Of a DNA stretch of 64,000 nt, positions 1 through 9,498 are shown piece by piece (within the stretch, counting starts at the first letter, position 1; each line of letters opens with the position of its first letter). Source of the DNA: Henricia sp. BOLD:AAB3569. Its lineage: Eukaryota > Echinodermata > Asteroidea > Spinulosida > Echinasteridae. The position numbers and the translations under genes were made by a program. The notes below the pieces were generated by a model, which saw nothing but the letters and a program-made list of their open reading frames with translations, was not told the origin of the DNA and made no database searches. Where the stretch lies: the NCBI GenBank assembly GCA_037783545.1, contig JBBELK010000515.1, positions 1,054,001 through 1,118,000 of the forward strand, written 5' to 3'.

Positions 1-1
1 A

Positions 2-468
2 CCGTATCGAATATCCGCCATTTCGTGGGGCACCTTTTGTTACTTTTAAACCGTTCAACAATGGAAGCACAATATGTGCAACCATGCATGTCCTCAATGA
101 ACAAAGAAACTGCCTCACGAAATGGCGGCAATTCGATACGGTCTATAGCTGTATGCAGGATGTTTTCGATGCTATCAGCCTTTTTCGATACCAAATCAGC
201 CGCCTCGTTACATTCAATAAAAAAAACCTGTAATTTACCCACAGGACATTCATTCTATAAACACTTCCGAACTGGATTATGTGTTTTGTTTGATATGGGC
301 CCATTTGTTTTGCAGTGTTATCCGAACGTAAAGTTTTTCGGAGTGTATACTTCCCTCGTGGGTGATATGCAGGATGTTTTCTATTCTTTCAGCCGTTTTC
401 GATACCAAATCAGCCGCATCGTTGCATTAAATAATAACATCCTGTAATTCACCCACAGGACATTCATG
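2..468. repeat. Inverted repeat followed by a direct duplication
   Basis: Positions 2-32 and 111-141 are near-perfect inverted copies around the motif CGCCATTTCGTG, giving a fold-back structure of about 140 bp. Positions 147-256 and 361-468 are diverged direct copies that share GCAGGATGTTTTC and end in CACAGGACATTCAT. A 140-residue open frame spans the stretch, but it is made of these repeats and has no recognisable domain, so I do not call a gene. Confidence 0.6.
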
Positions 469-586
469 TGCGTGTGAATTAGATTTCCTCAAGTAGTGGA
501 CCTATCAATGTCCATTACTCCTGAATTTCGAAATGAAACATACATGTAATCATAGTAATAATTTGTTCGTTGGCCCAAGTTTTGGT

Positions 587-702
587 TTAAGGCATAGGAT
601 CGTCAATGCGCGCGCGAGGCCAAATTTGTGCCTTCGCTATGGAGCTGCGTGTTTCGTTGCACGAATTAGGCCACGCGCGCACTGACGACCCTCTGCCTTT
701 AA
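587..702. mobile_element. TTAA-flanked fold-back MITE, copy 1
   Basis: A palindromic element of about 116 bp bounded by TTAA at both ends. It contains TCGTCAATGCGCGCG, a central GGAGCTGCGT block and the inverted partners near the right end. Similar copies occur at 13497-13637, 14511-14651, 23222-23367, 29399-29506, 30240-30377 and 51865-52005. TTAA ends suit piggyBac- or Kolobok-type non-autonomous elements (inference). Confidence 0.75.
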
Positions 703-1400
703 GGAATCAATTCAAAAATCGTAGCCGAGCATTCTCTTAATTGTTGTGGGGGAGATTTTTGTCTATGTACAAATTATGTTATTGTACACTTACGCAGTAT
801 AAATGCTCGTGACTCAAAGAAGACATACTATATTTTGCTAAAAGTTAAACGCAGTTCATCTGAATAAAGATACGTATCTATTGAAACTGCATATTCATTT
901 CAACACTCCCCTGGTAAGAATGGACGCTACCACACCGTGGAGTTCGGTGCGTGATTACCGAGATTGGTTCTTGCTATGGCAACAGCGTTAACGCGCTTTG
1001 AATCGTGAATATTGTCTCGCAATCAGGTTTCTCAAGTCGGTATACGAGTCGAAACCAAAATATATACATGTACTACACAAAACGGCTATCGATCGTGCAC
1101 GGTAAAATGGCGTTAGACGGACAAAACACGACCGTATACCGAATTGATTTCAATCCTTGATGCTTTACCAAAACTGACCACCTTTTCGTAGCTGTATATA
1201 CACGTTAGTTCTCGCTAAGATACCATGCGAGCCGTTGCAGCTCAACTGCTAAAAATCATTTCATTTTGTTTTAAACAGTGGGAGTTCCTTCTTCACGACG
1301 GCTTGTCAATTTTTACAAAAATGACACTGCATGGTTCGTGTGACCAGATCTCTGAAAACGGAAGGAAATTACAGAAAGCACGCATGCACAGAAAGCCGCT
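703..1400. other. Upstream region of Ig gene A1
   Basis: No coding exon recognised. From about 1140 onward the sequence matches the region upstream of Ig gene A2 (8200-8257 and 9211-9400). It shares TTTTCGTAGCTG, TTAGTTCTCGCTA, CATGCGAGCCGTTG and GACACTGCAT. This marks a duplicated promoter-proximal block of at least 350 bp. Confidence 0.6.
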
Positions 1401-1407
1401 TATAAAT
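1401..1407 (+). promoter_or_regulatory. Probable TATA box of Ig gene A1
   Basis: TATAAAT lies 112 bp before the chosen ATG and is conserved at the same place upstream of A2 (9390-9396), inside the shared context AGAAAGCCG(C/T)T. Both are followed 20-30 bp downstream by TATACTGCGT and CATTCACTT, where transcription would start. The conservation between paralogues is direct; promoter function is inferred. Confidence 0.6.
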
Positions 1408-1512
1408 GTTTAGAGGTAGGCTATACTGCGTATACATTCACTTTAGCTATTGTGCTTCAGCTCGGATGAACATCGGGGTTTTGCTTTGCTCGCAATCTGG
1501 TCTGGTGGTATC

Positions 1513-2742
1513 ATGTACCTGCTTGAGATTTGTCTACTGTTGGTGTTGGTGCATGAAGGTGGCTGCAACAGCTACTTCTCAAAACAGCCACAAGATACCT
1601 TGGCCGTGATAGGAGATAACGTGACATTGAGTTGTACACTCACAGTTACAACATGCGGTCCTGATCGATCTGATGGATACAGAAATCAACTTTTGTGGGT
1701 ATACCAACCCTTACACGGAAATCCAACTACTCTCTCCGAATGCCTGTCTACATACTCAAATGTAAATGAAAGATACACAATCTCATCCCAAAATTTGTGG
1801 AATCTCCACGTACAAAATGTCCAACGAAGTGACGCAGGAAGGTACAGATGCGACCTATATCGTAATGACAGATCTGACTCTTCATCCCTTGCGGCTCTCA
1901 CCGTAGTAGACCCGATAAACACGACTGTCATACCGACTCGTCCCACCAAGAGAGAAGGCAGTCGCGCTTCGTTCCGCTGCGAGGCTAATCTTGAGCCAGA
2001 TGACTCATATGCTTGGTTTTTATCAACCGGTGGACTTTGGGAAAGAATACAAATCTCAGACACCTTCAGACTAACTAGGAACGGAATGAACCTTACCGTC
2101 TCTCCTCTCAGAATGGAACACAATGGCAGTAGAGTGGCGTGTGAGGTGTTCAGGGGCAACACTTCATTAACGAGGCAGAGACAAACTGCCTTGTTGATAG
2201 TTGATCCCACCGAGCCTACCACAGGTGCCCCACCATCTGTTCCAATAAAAGACGAATCTATCGAGGATATGGAACCCACCGAGCCTACCACAGGTACCCC
2301 ACCATCTGTTCCAATAACAGACGAATCTATCGAGGATATGGAACCTGGTACATCGCCACCAGTTGCACCAGGTGAAGGACGTTACGGAACGGTCACCGTT
2401 CAATCACCAACCACATCACCTCCAGTACCAGGCAACACCAACAAGTCAACAGAGTTCCCAATTTGCATTATGGGTTGGGGTCTCAGCGCTATCTTACTCG
2501 TAGTACTGTCACTCCTCATGTGCTATATCGTTGTCAAGCATCGACGTAAGGGTCGTTCGTCCAATAGACGTCCCAACGAACAGCCAGTAGGTGCGGATGA
2601 CACGATGATGGCTTATTACTCAATACACGGGCAAGGGGGTCGGCGTGGACTCACAGCACACGGCTACGAACAGTCAGTCGATTTGACCAAGCAAATAGCA
2701 GCAGGTGGACGAGATGAGACACAGACCGCCTTGTACATGTAA
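1513..2742 (+). CDS. Two-Ig-domain type I membrane receptor, member A1
   Basis: A single uninterrupted exon of 409 residues. The start is the ATG at 1513, which is shared by all five paralogues (MYLLEICLLL leader, signal cleavage near residue 18-19). Ig domain 1 has C41, W62 and the D-A-G-R-Y-R-C motif ending at C113, plus extra cysteines C48 and C77. Ig domain 2 has C156, W168 and C210. A Thr/Pro stalk holds two tandem 23-residue repeats. The membrane helix is about residues 316-341, then HRRKG. The tail has AYYSIH, GYEQSVDL and ends ALYM. Sequons include N36, N193, N204 and N216. Compared with A2, B1 and B2 it stops about 25 residues early, losing the final tyrosine motif. Probably a cell-surface immune or recognition receptor; the ligand is unknown. 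Confidence 0.87.
   Translation: MYLLEICLLLVLVHEGGCNSYFSKQPQDTLAVIGDNVTLSCTLTVTTCGPDRSDGYRNQLLWVYQPLHGNPTTLSECLSTYSNVNERYTISSQNLWNLHVQNVQRSDAGRYRCDLYRNDRSDSSSLAALTVVDPINTTVIPTRPTKREGSRASFRCEANLEPDDSYAWFLSTGGLWERIQISDTFRLTRNGMNLTVSPLRMEHNGSRVACEVFRGNTSLTRQRQTALLIVDPTEPTTGAPPSVPIKDESIEDMEPTEPTTGTPPSVPITDESIEDMEPGTSPPVAPGEGRYGTVTVQSPTTSPPVPGNTNKSTEFPICIMGWGLSAILLVVLSLLMCYIVVKHRRKGRSSNRRPNEQPVGADDTMMAYYSIHGQGGRRGLTAHGYEQSVDLTKQIAAGGRDETQTALYM
2206..2343 (+). repeat. Tandem 69-bp duplication in the A1 stalk
   Basis: Two units, 2206-2274 and 2275-2343, each encode 23 residues of the form PTEPTTG-PPSVPI-DESIEDME. They differ at very few bases. None of the other four paralogues has this repeat, so it is a recent stalk-length change. 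Confidence 0.9.
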
Positions 2743-2866
2743 CATGTAACTGTGTATGTACATGGTATTTACATGGTCTTTAATGTTAAAATTATCGTAA
2801 CTCAAAAACTGTAGGAGTGCCCATCCTAAATCCTTCTGGAAGTGTTCCTTACATCTTAAGCTAACA

Positions 2867-2872
2867 AATAAA
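2867..2872 (+). promoter_or_regulatory. Candidate polyadenylation signal of A1
   Basis: AATAAA lies 125 bp after the A1 stop codon. It is the first canonical hexamer downstream. Confidence 0.45.
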
Positions 2873-3365
2873 AACAAATTACGCATTTTGACAAATACGC
2901 ATTTTTGCAAATCAAGGTCAAAGGTTATAAATTCAAATAACTTTTTTGTGGTACGAGATACAATTTTGATGTTATATCATAAAATGAAGGCCATTTCTAG
3001 AGCTTTAAAATGATGTCAAGTTTATCTCTGTAGGCCCATTACTTTGAGAGATATAATTGTCCAAACATAGCAGGTCATGCTAATTAGTCAAACGTTCGTT
3101 GACCCGTATCTCAAATTAACTGACCGAACTACATACAATTTTAGTTCTCGGGGTTTCTCAAGGAGTCCTATCAGCACACCAAATTTCATTTCAATCCGTG
3201 ATGGTCAGGTCCAAAAGCTGGTTGAATTGACACGAAATGACCCTATTACTTAACAATTGCGAGCTAAAACCATGTATGCAAATGGTGTGCTTGTGTAGAG
3301 ACCTGGTATATATTTTTCAGGTTGTCTTTAATCATTTCCTGAAATGATTGACTTAGCAGCCAAAG
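2873..3365. other. Intergenic, no gene seen
   Basis: No coding feature. The stretch from about 3270 (ATGCAAATGGTGTGCTTGTG) recurs at about 12380, so the dispersed unit described next may begin here. Confidence 0.5.
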
Positions 3366-4960
3366 TCAACTAATCCCATAAACTTTCAGCTCCATATGCA
3401 GTAATTTGTTCGTTTTTAAAAACCGATAATATACACATTGTACTATCGATATACACGAACTTGGTACAAAAATGAGTGTAGAATTTTGTGATTCACAAAT
3501 TTCGAGTGTACAAATCAAACTGGTGTAGTGGTCTGTTTTCCCAGCATGCTTTGCATATTGCTGCATGTATTGTCAAATGTGCATTCGTGAATGTATGGCC
3601 ACCTTTCACATGTCATTTCAGAGCCACCGTACATTCAGTGGAGAAATGAGCACACAAACCATTACACTGGAAAAATGACCTTTGCATGTCATGTGCATAT
3701 TTCATTTAATCTACGGACTTATAATTTGTATATATGCAAGTAATTAAATTTATGATTCGGCAGTAAATTCTAGTTAGTACTGGGGCATTTCCAGCGTAAC
3801 ACAAACCACCCAGCCCTGATCACTGGTCTGCCGACTGACGCACGCCCCACTCCAGGCAGGCCGCGTCTGCGATGGATGGATGGACTGCGACGATGGTCCG
3901 GAAAGCCGGCAGCAGCTCTCGCCGACGACGCAGCAGCTCGTGCCCCCATGCCACAGAAGGAACATGGAACCAGATCAACTTCAATGGTGCTAAGAAGTCA
4001 TAGCCGCCAAGGCGCCTCTGGCGTACGACGATGATGATGATGAGTACTACTTTACAACATACAAAATATATATTTAGTTCAAGGTATTTAGCCTCTTTTT
4101 GTACAAGAGGAAAACATTTTTGAATGACATGAAGGTTCAACAGAAGAAACAAATCCAACACCAAAACTTAGATCAAAATATCAAATATTTGTATTACGAT
4201 TTAACAATTATTGCACATTATTCATTTTTGTATATGTAATTTTGCTTACACAGTAAGAATTTCAACTATTAGGCCAAAAAAAAAAAACTATGTTTAGCGT
4301 AAGTTGAAGTCTCCCAAAATGACGCGGTGATGCGATTTTTTTTCTCCGTTTTTTTTGTTTGTTGGGGGGTAAGTGGATTCTAAGCAGTAAAGTCAAGTTG
4401 ACATGAAGCCAACAGGCATGTTTTTATTCGAAACACTACAAAAAAAAGAAAAGAAAAAAACAACTTTGTCGCGCAGGTTGAAAGTGACGAGCGCGCTAAC
4501 GATAAACAGAGTTATTTTTGTTGTTGGCCTTATCAACAATAATTCTCTATATATCACAGAAAGATATATATGCAGTAAAACAGTAGTATTTCAGATTAGT
4601 TTAATAGTATGAAATAACAAAAAAAAATTTAATAGCCAAAAGGACAAAGTTATTGCATTGTGACATCTGTGTAGTGTTCTTAAAGTGGGACTTAAACATT
4701 TAAATTTTTGTTCCCTTTTGTCTTGCAATAAACATTTCGTCGGTAACACCACGTACTGACACACAGGGGCACTATATAGTGCTTGTCTACTGTACAAAAT
4801 GCACGTAAATTGTGTTCACCTATTGTAAATTAACAAATTAGGGAGTGTTTCGGTCAAGTTTTTACTATATTCCACGAGTGTATGGATGACATAATTTGTG
4901 TCAATCATTTTCAAAGCTTTTTTCGAATAAATTCAACGTTTACTTATTAATAATAATAAT
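3366..4960. repeat. Dispersed non-coding unit, copy A
   Basis: A repeat of roughly 1.3-1.5 kb with landmarks TTTTCCCAGCATGCT, ATGGCCACCTTTCACATG, TTCTAGTTAG, TATATATTTAGTTC, AACAGGCATGTTTTTA and ACATTTCGTC. Copy B lies at about 13240-14317. Copy C lies at 14318-14716 and resumes at 17452-18360. A partial inverted copy is at 49850-50010. No protein is encoded. Copy A is interrupted by the insertion at 3782-4042 and lacks the TTAA MITE found in copies B and C. Confidence 0.75.
3782..4042 (+). mobile_element. 5'-truncated LINE 3' end, AGTACT target duplication
   Basis: A GC-rich 261-bp insertion in copy A at a point that is empty in copy B (TTCTAGTTAGTACTACC near 13695). It is flanked by AGTACT at 3776-3781 and 4043-4048 and ends in a (GAT)n tail, as non-LTR retrotransposons do. 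The + frame contains GRPRLRWMDG, which resembles the basic C-terminal tail of LINE polyproteins. The insertion boundaries are seen directly; the LINE class is inferred. Confidence 0.65.
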
Positions 4961-5119
4961 AATTTAAAATGCGCAAATTCCAAAAAAGAAATTATGTTTA
5001 AATGCGCATAACAATACAGTGTACTTACACTACAACTAAAGAATTGGTTAAAATAAAAAGATACTAATTACTAATTAACACATAAAAAGTACGATAACAT
5101 AAATCGATCGATCAATCAT

Positions 5120-5296
5120 TTATACATATGCGCTGAGGAACAAGTATGTTTTTAATTTACGCTTAAATTCAGCAAGAGTCGGAGCTGAGCGGACATTTTG
5201 GGGCAGTCGGTTCCATAAAGTGGGTGCAGCTACAAAAAAATGCTCTGTCACTGAGTGTTTTTGACATCTTTCCACTGGGTAGACTTAGCAGATTAG
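5120..5296 (-). pseudogene. LINE reverse transcriptase C-terminal relic
   Basis: The minus strand encodes FFVAAPTLWNRLPQNVRS followed by APTLAEFKRKLKTYLF and a stop. This is the standard C-terminal end of jockey/CR1/L2-type non-LTR reverse transcriptases. The preceding KTLSDRAFF is in another frame, separated by a run of T, which suggests a one-base frameshift. The rest of the element was not found, so this is a dead 5'-truncated copy. Confidence 0.8.
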
Positions 5297-6535
5297 AAGT
5301 TTGAGATCGTAAGGATGTCAGTTACATCTCAGTTCGTGGAAGACCAATAAACCATATGTTTTAGCTAAGTCGTCCTTTTGGTTGTTGCAAGACATATTTC
5401 AGTGTGTCATAGTATAAGAGAAATAACCGATAAATTTCCACGCAAATTTACTTGAAACGTGTAATGTAATGTTACTAATTTATTATCTGAATGATACTGA
5501 TCAACCATTTTGCTCCTCAGATTATATACACTAAGTGCTCACTGATTTGATCGAAATTCCGATTGAATTCGTGAAGTTGTTTTCCACCATTTTGTATAAC
5601 TATGGTGCACATTTGTTGGTTTTCCATGAACAGGAAATAATACGCACATGCAGTTACACTGGACTTTAATAACAAATGACAAATCAATTATATCAAAACG
5701 CACGTTAAATACGTAATGGTGCAAAATACTGCAATTCAATAGTATTGCCGCCTTTGCCGGTATTATATGAAGTTCAGACTTTGCTCTCATACATCCTTGA
5801 ATATTTCAAATATTTTCGCCGGCACAGTAAGACAAGCTCACAGCCTATAGTAAGATAACTGTTTGGGTGAGAGATGGAAGAAGGGGCACCTGAGGTATAG
5901 GCCTTCTGGAAAATAATGTTATTGCTGCTGATAAGCGGCATCCTCTTGCAACAGTGCCCCTTTAACGCACTCCCTAACTCCTGCGTACAGTGGCCCTGTT
6001 GAAAAAGGCCCCATTTGGCGGTGGGACTAGCGACAGTAATCTTGTCGCCTCTGCTGGACCAATCAGGACGCTTGCAGTGCATTGTAGCACGATTGCAGGC
6101 ATTCAAATGTATACGCGCCCAGATTGTAAACACCGTGCATGCATGTGATACATGTACTCGGTAATGCTGGCCGTTGTCCGCGTCGGCGATTGGCTGCTAT
6201 TTAAAGCATATTGGGGAATCCCTTCCATTACATTTGTCAGCATGCATCCCTGTTATTAATTTGAGAAACTGCGGAGTAAATAAGGTTCGTCGTTTGAAAG
6301 TTTGGTAGGAATGGGACAGTCATAAGGAACGGAACCCAATACAATTTCTGGAAAGTATAGAAATTGTTTCTTTTCGGCATAACATGACCGAATTGATTAA
6401 ATTACATCAAAATGACTCGGGCGTGAGTTGGCTCAAGACAACAGCCGGCTCGCTCCACAGATTTGCGTGTATTTCCTCAGGGTATTGTCACGTCGCTTTG
6501 CAGAGTAGAAATTCCCTGAGATCTCAGGATGATAA
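5297..6535. other. Intergenic, no gene seen
   Basis: No gene is supported. A 119-residue minus-strand frame at 5774-6133 has no recognisable domain or splice context. Confidence 0.4.
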
Positions 6536-6890
6536 GCGGGAGCGTGACCAAATAACATTTTTACCACTGCCCCCGCTTCCCCTCCATTTTCCCCACGGGT
6601 GTTGAAATTTAAGTGCCATATAATGTGTCATATTTTTCTCATTATCATTTTGAACATCCTAAATTTTCGCGCCCTCAGTCGATGTATTTCTTATCAAAAT
6701 CCACCGAATTTTAGTAAACTAATGTATCCGGTTACATAAAAAAGTGCAATGATTACACCGAACTTTTACTATCCACATTCAAATTGTGGATAGCAGATTT
6801 CATGTTTTCTTCCCGTGGACAGTATTTTGGGGAGGTATTTTATATGATTGTTAGGTTAGAACGAAATCCATTTTTTGTGTGTGGAAAAAT
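6536..6890 (+). repeat. Dispersed repeat D (GGAGCGTGACCA family)
   Basis: About 350 bp starting GGGAGCGTGACCA and including TCTCATTATCATT, GATTACACCGAAC, TTTTCTTCCCGTGG and GTTAGGTTAGAACG. Related copies are at 19049-19420, 20220-20520 (inverted), 28798-28970, 46165-46290 and 62727-63040. No coding content. Confidence 0.65.
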
Positions 6891-7077
6891 CTGGTATACG
6901 CTCTTTAATAACGCGCTGCATTGCAAAAAACGACAAACCTCCGTTAGCTCCGAAAATGGTACTTTGTGCCAACACACCCTCGCCTATAGTAAAACCCGGA
7001 CGGACGTGCTGTACTTTGGTATTTTTCACACGTGTTTTCCCGCAAAAGCAAATCAATGAGGAACAAAAACTGTTATT

Positions 7078-7447
7078 AGGCGAAATAAAAAAAAAAAACA
7101 TGTTTCTCGTCCCCTCCCGCTTCCTTTTTTGAGGCCGCCTGGATTTATTTTTTATTTTTTATTTCAAAAAAATGAGACAAAAATATTAAAAACTACAACA
7201 AATCCGTCGGAAAATAAATACTTGCGAGTTCGAAGTCTTCTATATAGACTCTCTCGGTGACTTTCTACATCGTGTAGCTTCTGTATCATCGCTAAATATG
7301 TCTTCGCACGAGTCTATTTACCTGCAACGGCCTAGAAATCTCTAATGGCAGTCATCTTGAAAAATAAAAATTAAAAAATAAAAAGCCCCTCTTCCTCCTT
7401 TTTTTTGAAAACCCGGACGAGAAACATGTTTTATTTTTTACTCGGCC
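7078..7447. mobile_element. Fold-back element with AACATGTTTCTCGTCC ends
   Basis: About 370 bp. The left end has AACATGTTTCTCGTCC, and its inverted copy GACGAGAAACATGTT lies near the right end, followed by an AT run and GGCC. Probably a MITE; no duplicated target was resolved. Confidence 0.5.
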
Positions 7448-8031
7448 TTACAGGTGCATGGAAAACCTAATATACCGAACTTGTGTACGACAGGATATGG
7501 TGTTTATCACAAAACCTTTTACAGAATGAAACGAAAGCAACGGAAAAGTTAACGAAACAACTATCGCATCCGGCTGTTTGTAATAGTCCGCTTGTTATTT
7601 TATTCTGTTTTTTGTTCTTTTTTAATTTCTTCAAATATCCCATGTCCCAATTTAGATTCCATTTTTTCCTATAAAAATTTATCAATTTTATCCCTACATT
7701 TTTAAAAGTATGAATAAAGAACACGATAAATCATTTGCCTTGTGAAGTGCTATAGCAAAACAATAGCTTTCATGCAGCTAGTGACGACGGTTTGGTTTTA
7801 GGTTTCACACATGTGTAAGTCTCGTTTCGGGTCACACTTCCGGAGACCAGTCAGGGAATGGCAATGGATCTTTTTTGAATTATTACCTTACCGTACCGCC
7901 GTTAGGCGTTTGTAAGCGCACAAACACAAATAAATGGAAAAAGCACCTTAAAATCTATCGATTCATTAAATAAAATGTTGTCCGAGCTTCATCAGTCCAT
8001 GCGAGCGCCGACGTCGCTCGGGGAGGGTAGG
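7448..8031. other. AT-rich spacer, no gene seen
   Basis: No supported feature. The open frames here are short and encode low-complexity hydrophobic or lysine-rich strings. Confidence 0.4.
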
Positions 8032-8032
8032 G

Positions 8033-8070
<38 letters not shown>
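8032..8070 (+). repeat. Poly-G tract
   Basis: A nearly unbroken run of G of more than 30 bases. Similar tracts occur at 10878-10900, 11229-11260 and 44789-44823. They could form G-quadruplexes and are prone to length error in assembly. Confidence 0.85.
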
Positions 8071-8071
<1 letters not shown>

Positions 8072-8257
8072 GCCCTCTTTACCCCCTAACGATTTCTTTT
8101 TCAGTTTTGTATATATTTCTCGAGATCAACTTACGTGGTCGAATGTCTCTCATTTCGGATCTATATACGAGCTTCCCTAAATCGCATTGTAAACCCGTTC
8201 ATGCACCAGATGCTATACCCTTTTCGTAGCTGTAGACACATGTTAGTTCTCGCTATA

Positions 8258-8398
8258 GAGCCTTTGCACGGCGGCCATGACAGGGGGCAGTCACATTGTT
8301 ACCATGAGTCATGCATGAGTAGGTGCTTTGTGGTTCTATTGTTACATTATTTAAATAAGAAAACCTGCCCACTGTCATGGCCGCTGGTGCAGAAGCTC
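8258..8398. mobile_element. Small inverted-repeat element inserted at TATA
   Basis: A 141-bp element with inverted ends (left GGCGGCCATGACAGGGGGCA, right its near-complement). It is flanked by TATA on both sides and interrupts the duplicated promoter-proximal block. In the A1 version the two sides are adjacent (TTCTCGCTAAGATACCATG near 1210-1228). Confidence 0.75.
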
Positions 8399-8411
8399 TA
8401 TACCATGCGAG

Positions 8412-9210
8412 CAGCGGCGTACGGGGGAGCATGGGGGTGCACGTGCAACCCCACAAATTGGCAGCGAACCCCCAGGTGCACCCCCCCCAACCCCCGCCCC
8501 CTCCCCCACGAAAAAATCACGATATGTGCGGTTTTTTTATATTCCGATAAAAATGCAAGGAAAATTCGAGAAACAAAATGTGAAAACGATGAAACTGACT
8601 TGATGTCTGCTGAGAGTGCTGTATGCCCCGATTATACATGCATATATGCACGTGGTGGAACGGGAAGAGGACTCACCTACGCCCCTCCCCCCCCGCCCCC
8701 CTCCCCCCAGCGACGTTGGCCTGGCTGCGTGTTTTTTATTTACACCGCAGCGAGGGGTACACCCCAATTTTTCAACCCGAATAGAGTCTAAGTTTCCAAT
8801 GACTGACACTTCTCGAGTGACAATCTTGGAAATAGTGACAACTCTTACTCTCACTATTAGAGAAAAAGAAGAAACCGAGAAATTTCGGAAAATCCCAAAC
8901 ATGCATAGATTCGAACCAGGGACCTTATGATTACAAGTCGAGCTCTCTTCTAACCAGACCACGAAGCTGGTTGCAAACCGACCGCATTCAAAACCCTAAA
9001 TTCCTTTAAAATAACCAACCCTAAACCCTAAACCTGAACCCTAACCTATTATATAGTCTCCTCTCAAGACGCTAAAAAGGTACAAACCCCATTGCTCTCC
9101 CCTCGCAGTGGTGTAAAAAAAAAATACGCGGCCTGGCTGGGAAATTTATTTGATAGGCCATTGTGCTCCCCCTGTGCACCCACTGTGAAAAAAACCTAGC
9201 TACGCCGCTG
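8412..9210. mobile_element. Non-autonomous hAT-like transposon in the A2 promoter region
   Basis: A 799-bp element with terminal inverted repeats CAGCGGCGTA and TACGCCGCTG, flanked by a perfect 8-bp duplication CATGCGAG (8404-8411 and 9211-9218). The A1 upstream region has a single CATGCGAGCC at this point, so the empty site is visible in the same window. An 8-bp duplication and CAG ends are hallmarks of hAT elements. No transposase is encoded. Inside are a tRNA-like segment and C-rich tracts. Confidence 0.9.
8895..8975 (-). repeat. tRNA-like sequence inside the hAT-like element
   Basis: The minus strand reads TGGTCTGGTTAGAAGAGAG (A-box-like) and then CTGGTTCGAATC (B-box-like) at the right spacing. 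It lacks a convincing paired acceptor stem, so it is probably a captured tRNA or SINE fragment rather than a working tRNA gene. Confidence 0.5.
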
Positions 9211-9389
9211 CATGCGAGCCGTTGGCTCAACTGCTAAAAATCATTTCATTGTTTTAACAATGATAGTTCCTTGTTTACGAGGGCTTGTTTTCCATTTTTA
9301 CAACAATGACACTGCATATGGTTCGTGTGACCAGTTCTAAAACGGAAGGAACTTGAAAAAAAATGATTACCCACGCACAGAAAGCCGTT

Positions 9390-9396
9390 TATAAAT
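9390..9396 (+). promoter_or_regulatory. Probable TATA box of Ig gene A2
   Basis: TATAAAT in the same conserved context as at A1 (1401-1407), 109 bp before the ATG. The two element insertions lie upstream of this core promoter and leave it intact. Confidence 0.6.
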
Positions 9397-9498
9397 TCCA
9401 GGTATAGGCTATACTGCGTCTGCATTCACTTCACCTGCTGTGCTTCAGCTCCGATCGGATGAACATTCTGAGTTTTGCTTTGCTCGCAATCTGGTACC

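Noticed and set aside
1686-2291. A 201-residue minus-strand open frame across Ig gene A1
   Set aside because: It is antisense to a clear Ig domain gene, and similar antisense frames occur in the paralogues simply because of codon usage.
5774-6133. A 119-residue minus-strand gene
   Set aside because: No recognisable motif, signal or neighbour; its length is compatible with chance.
8895-8975. A genuine tRNA gene
   Set aside because: A- and B-box-like stretches are present, but the acceptor stem does not pair and the sequence lies inside a hAT-like element.
8990-9060. Interstitial telomeric repeat (CCCTAAA-like units)
   Set aside because: Only two or three imperfect units, within a transposon; too few to call telomeric.
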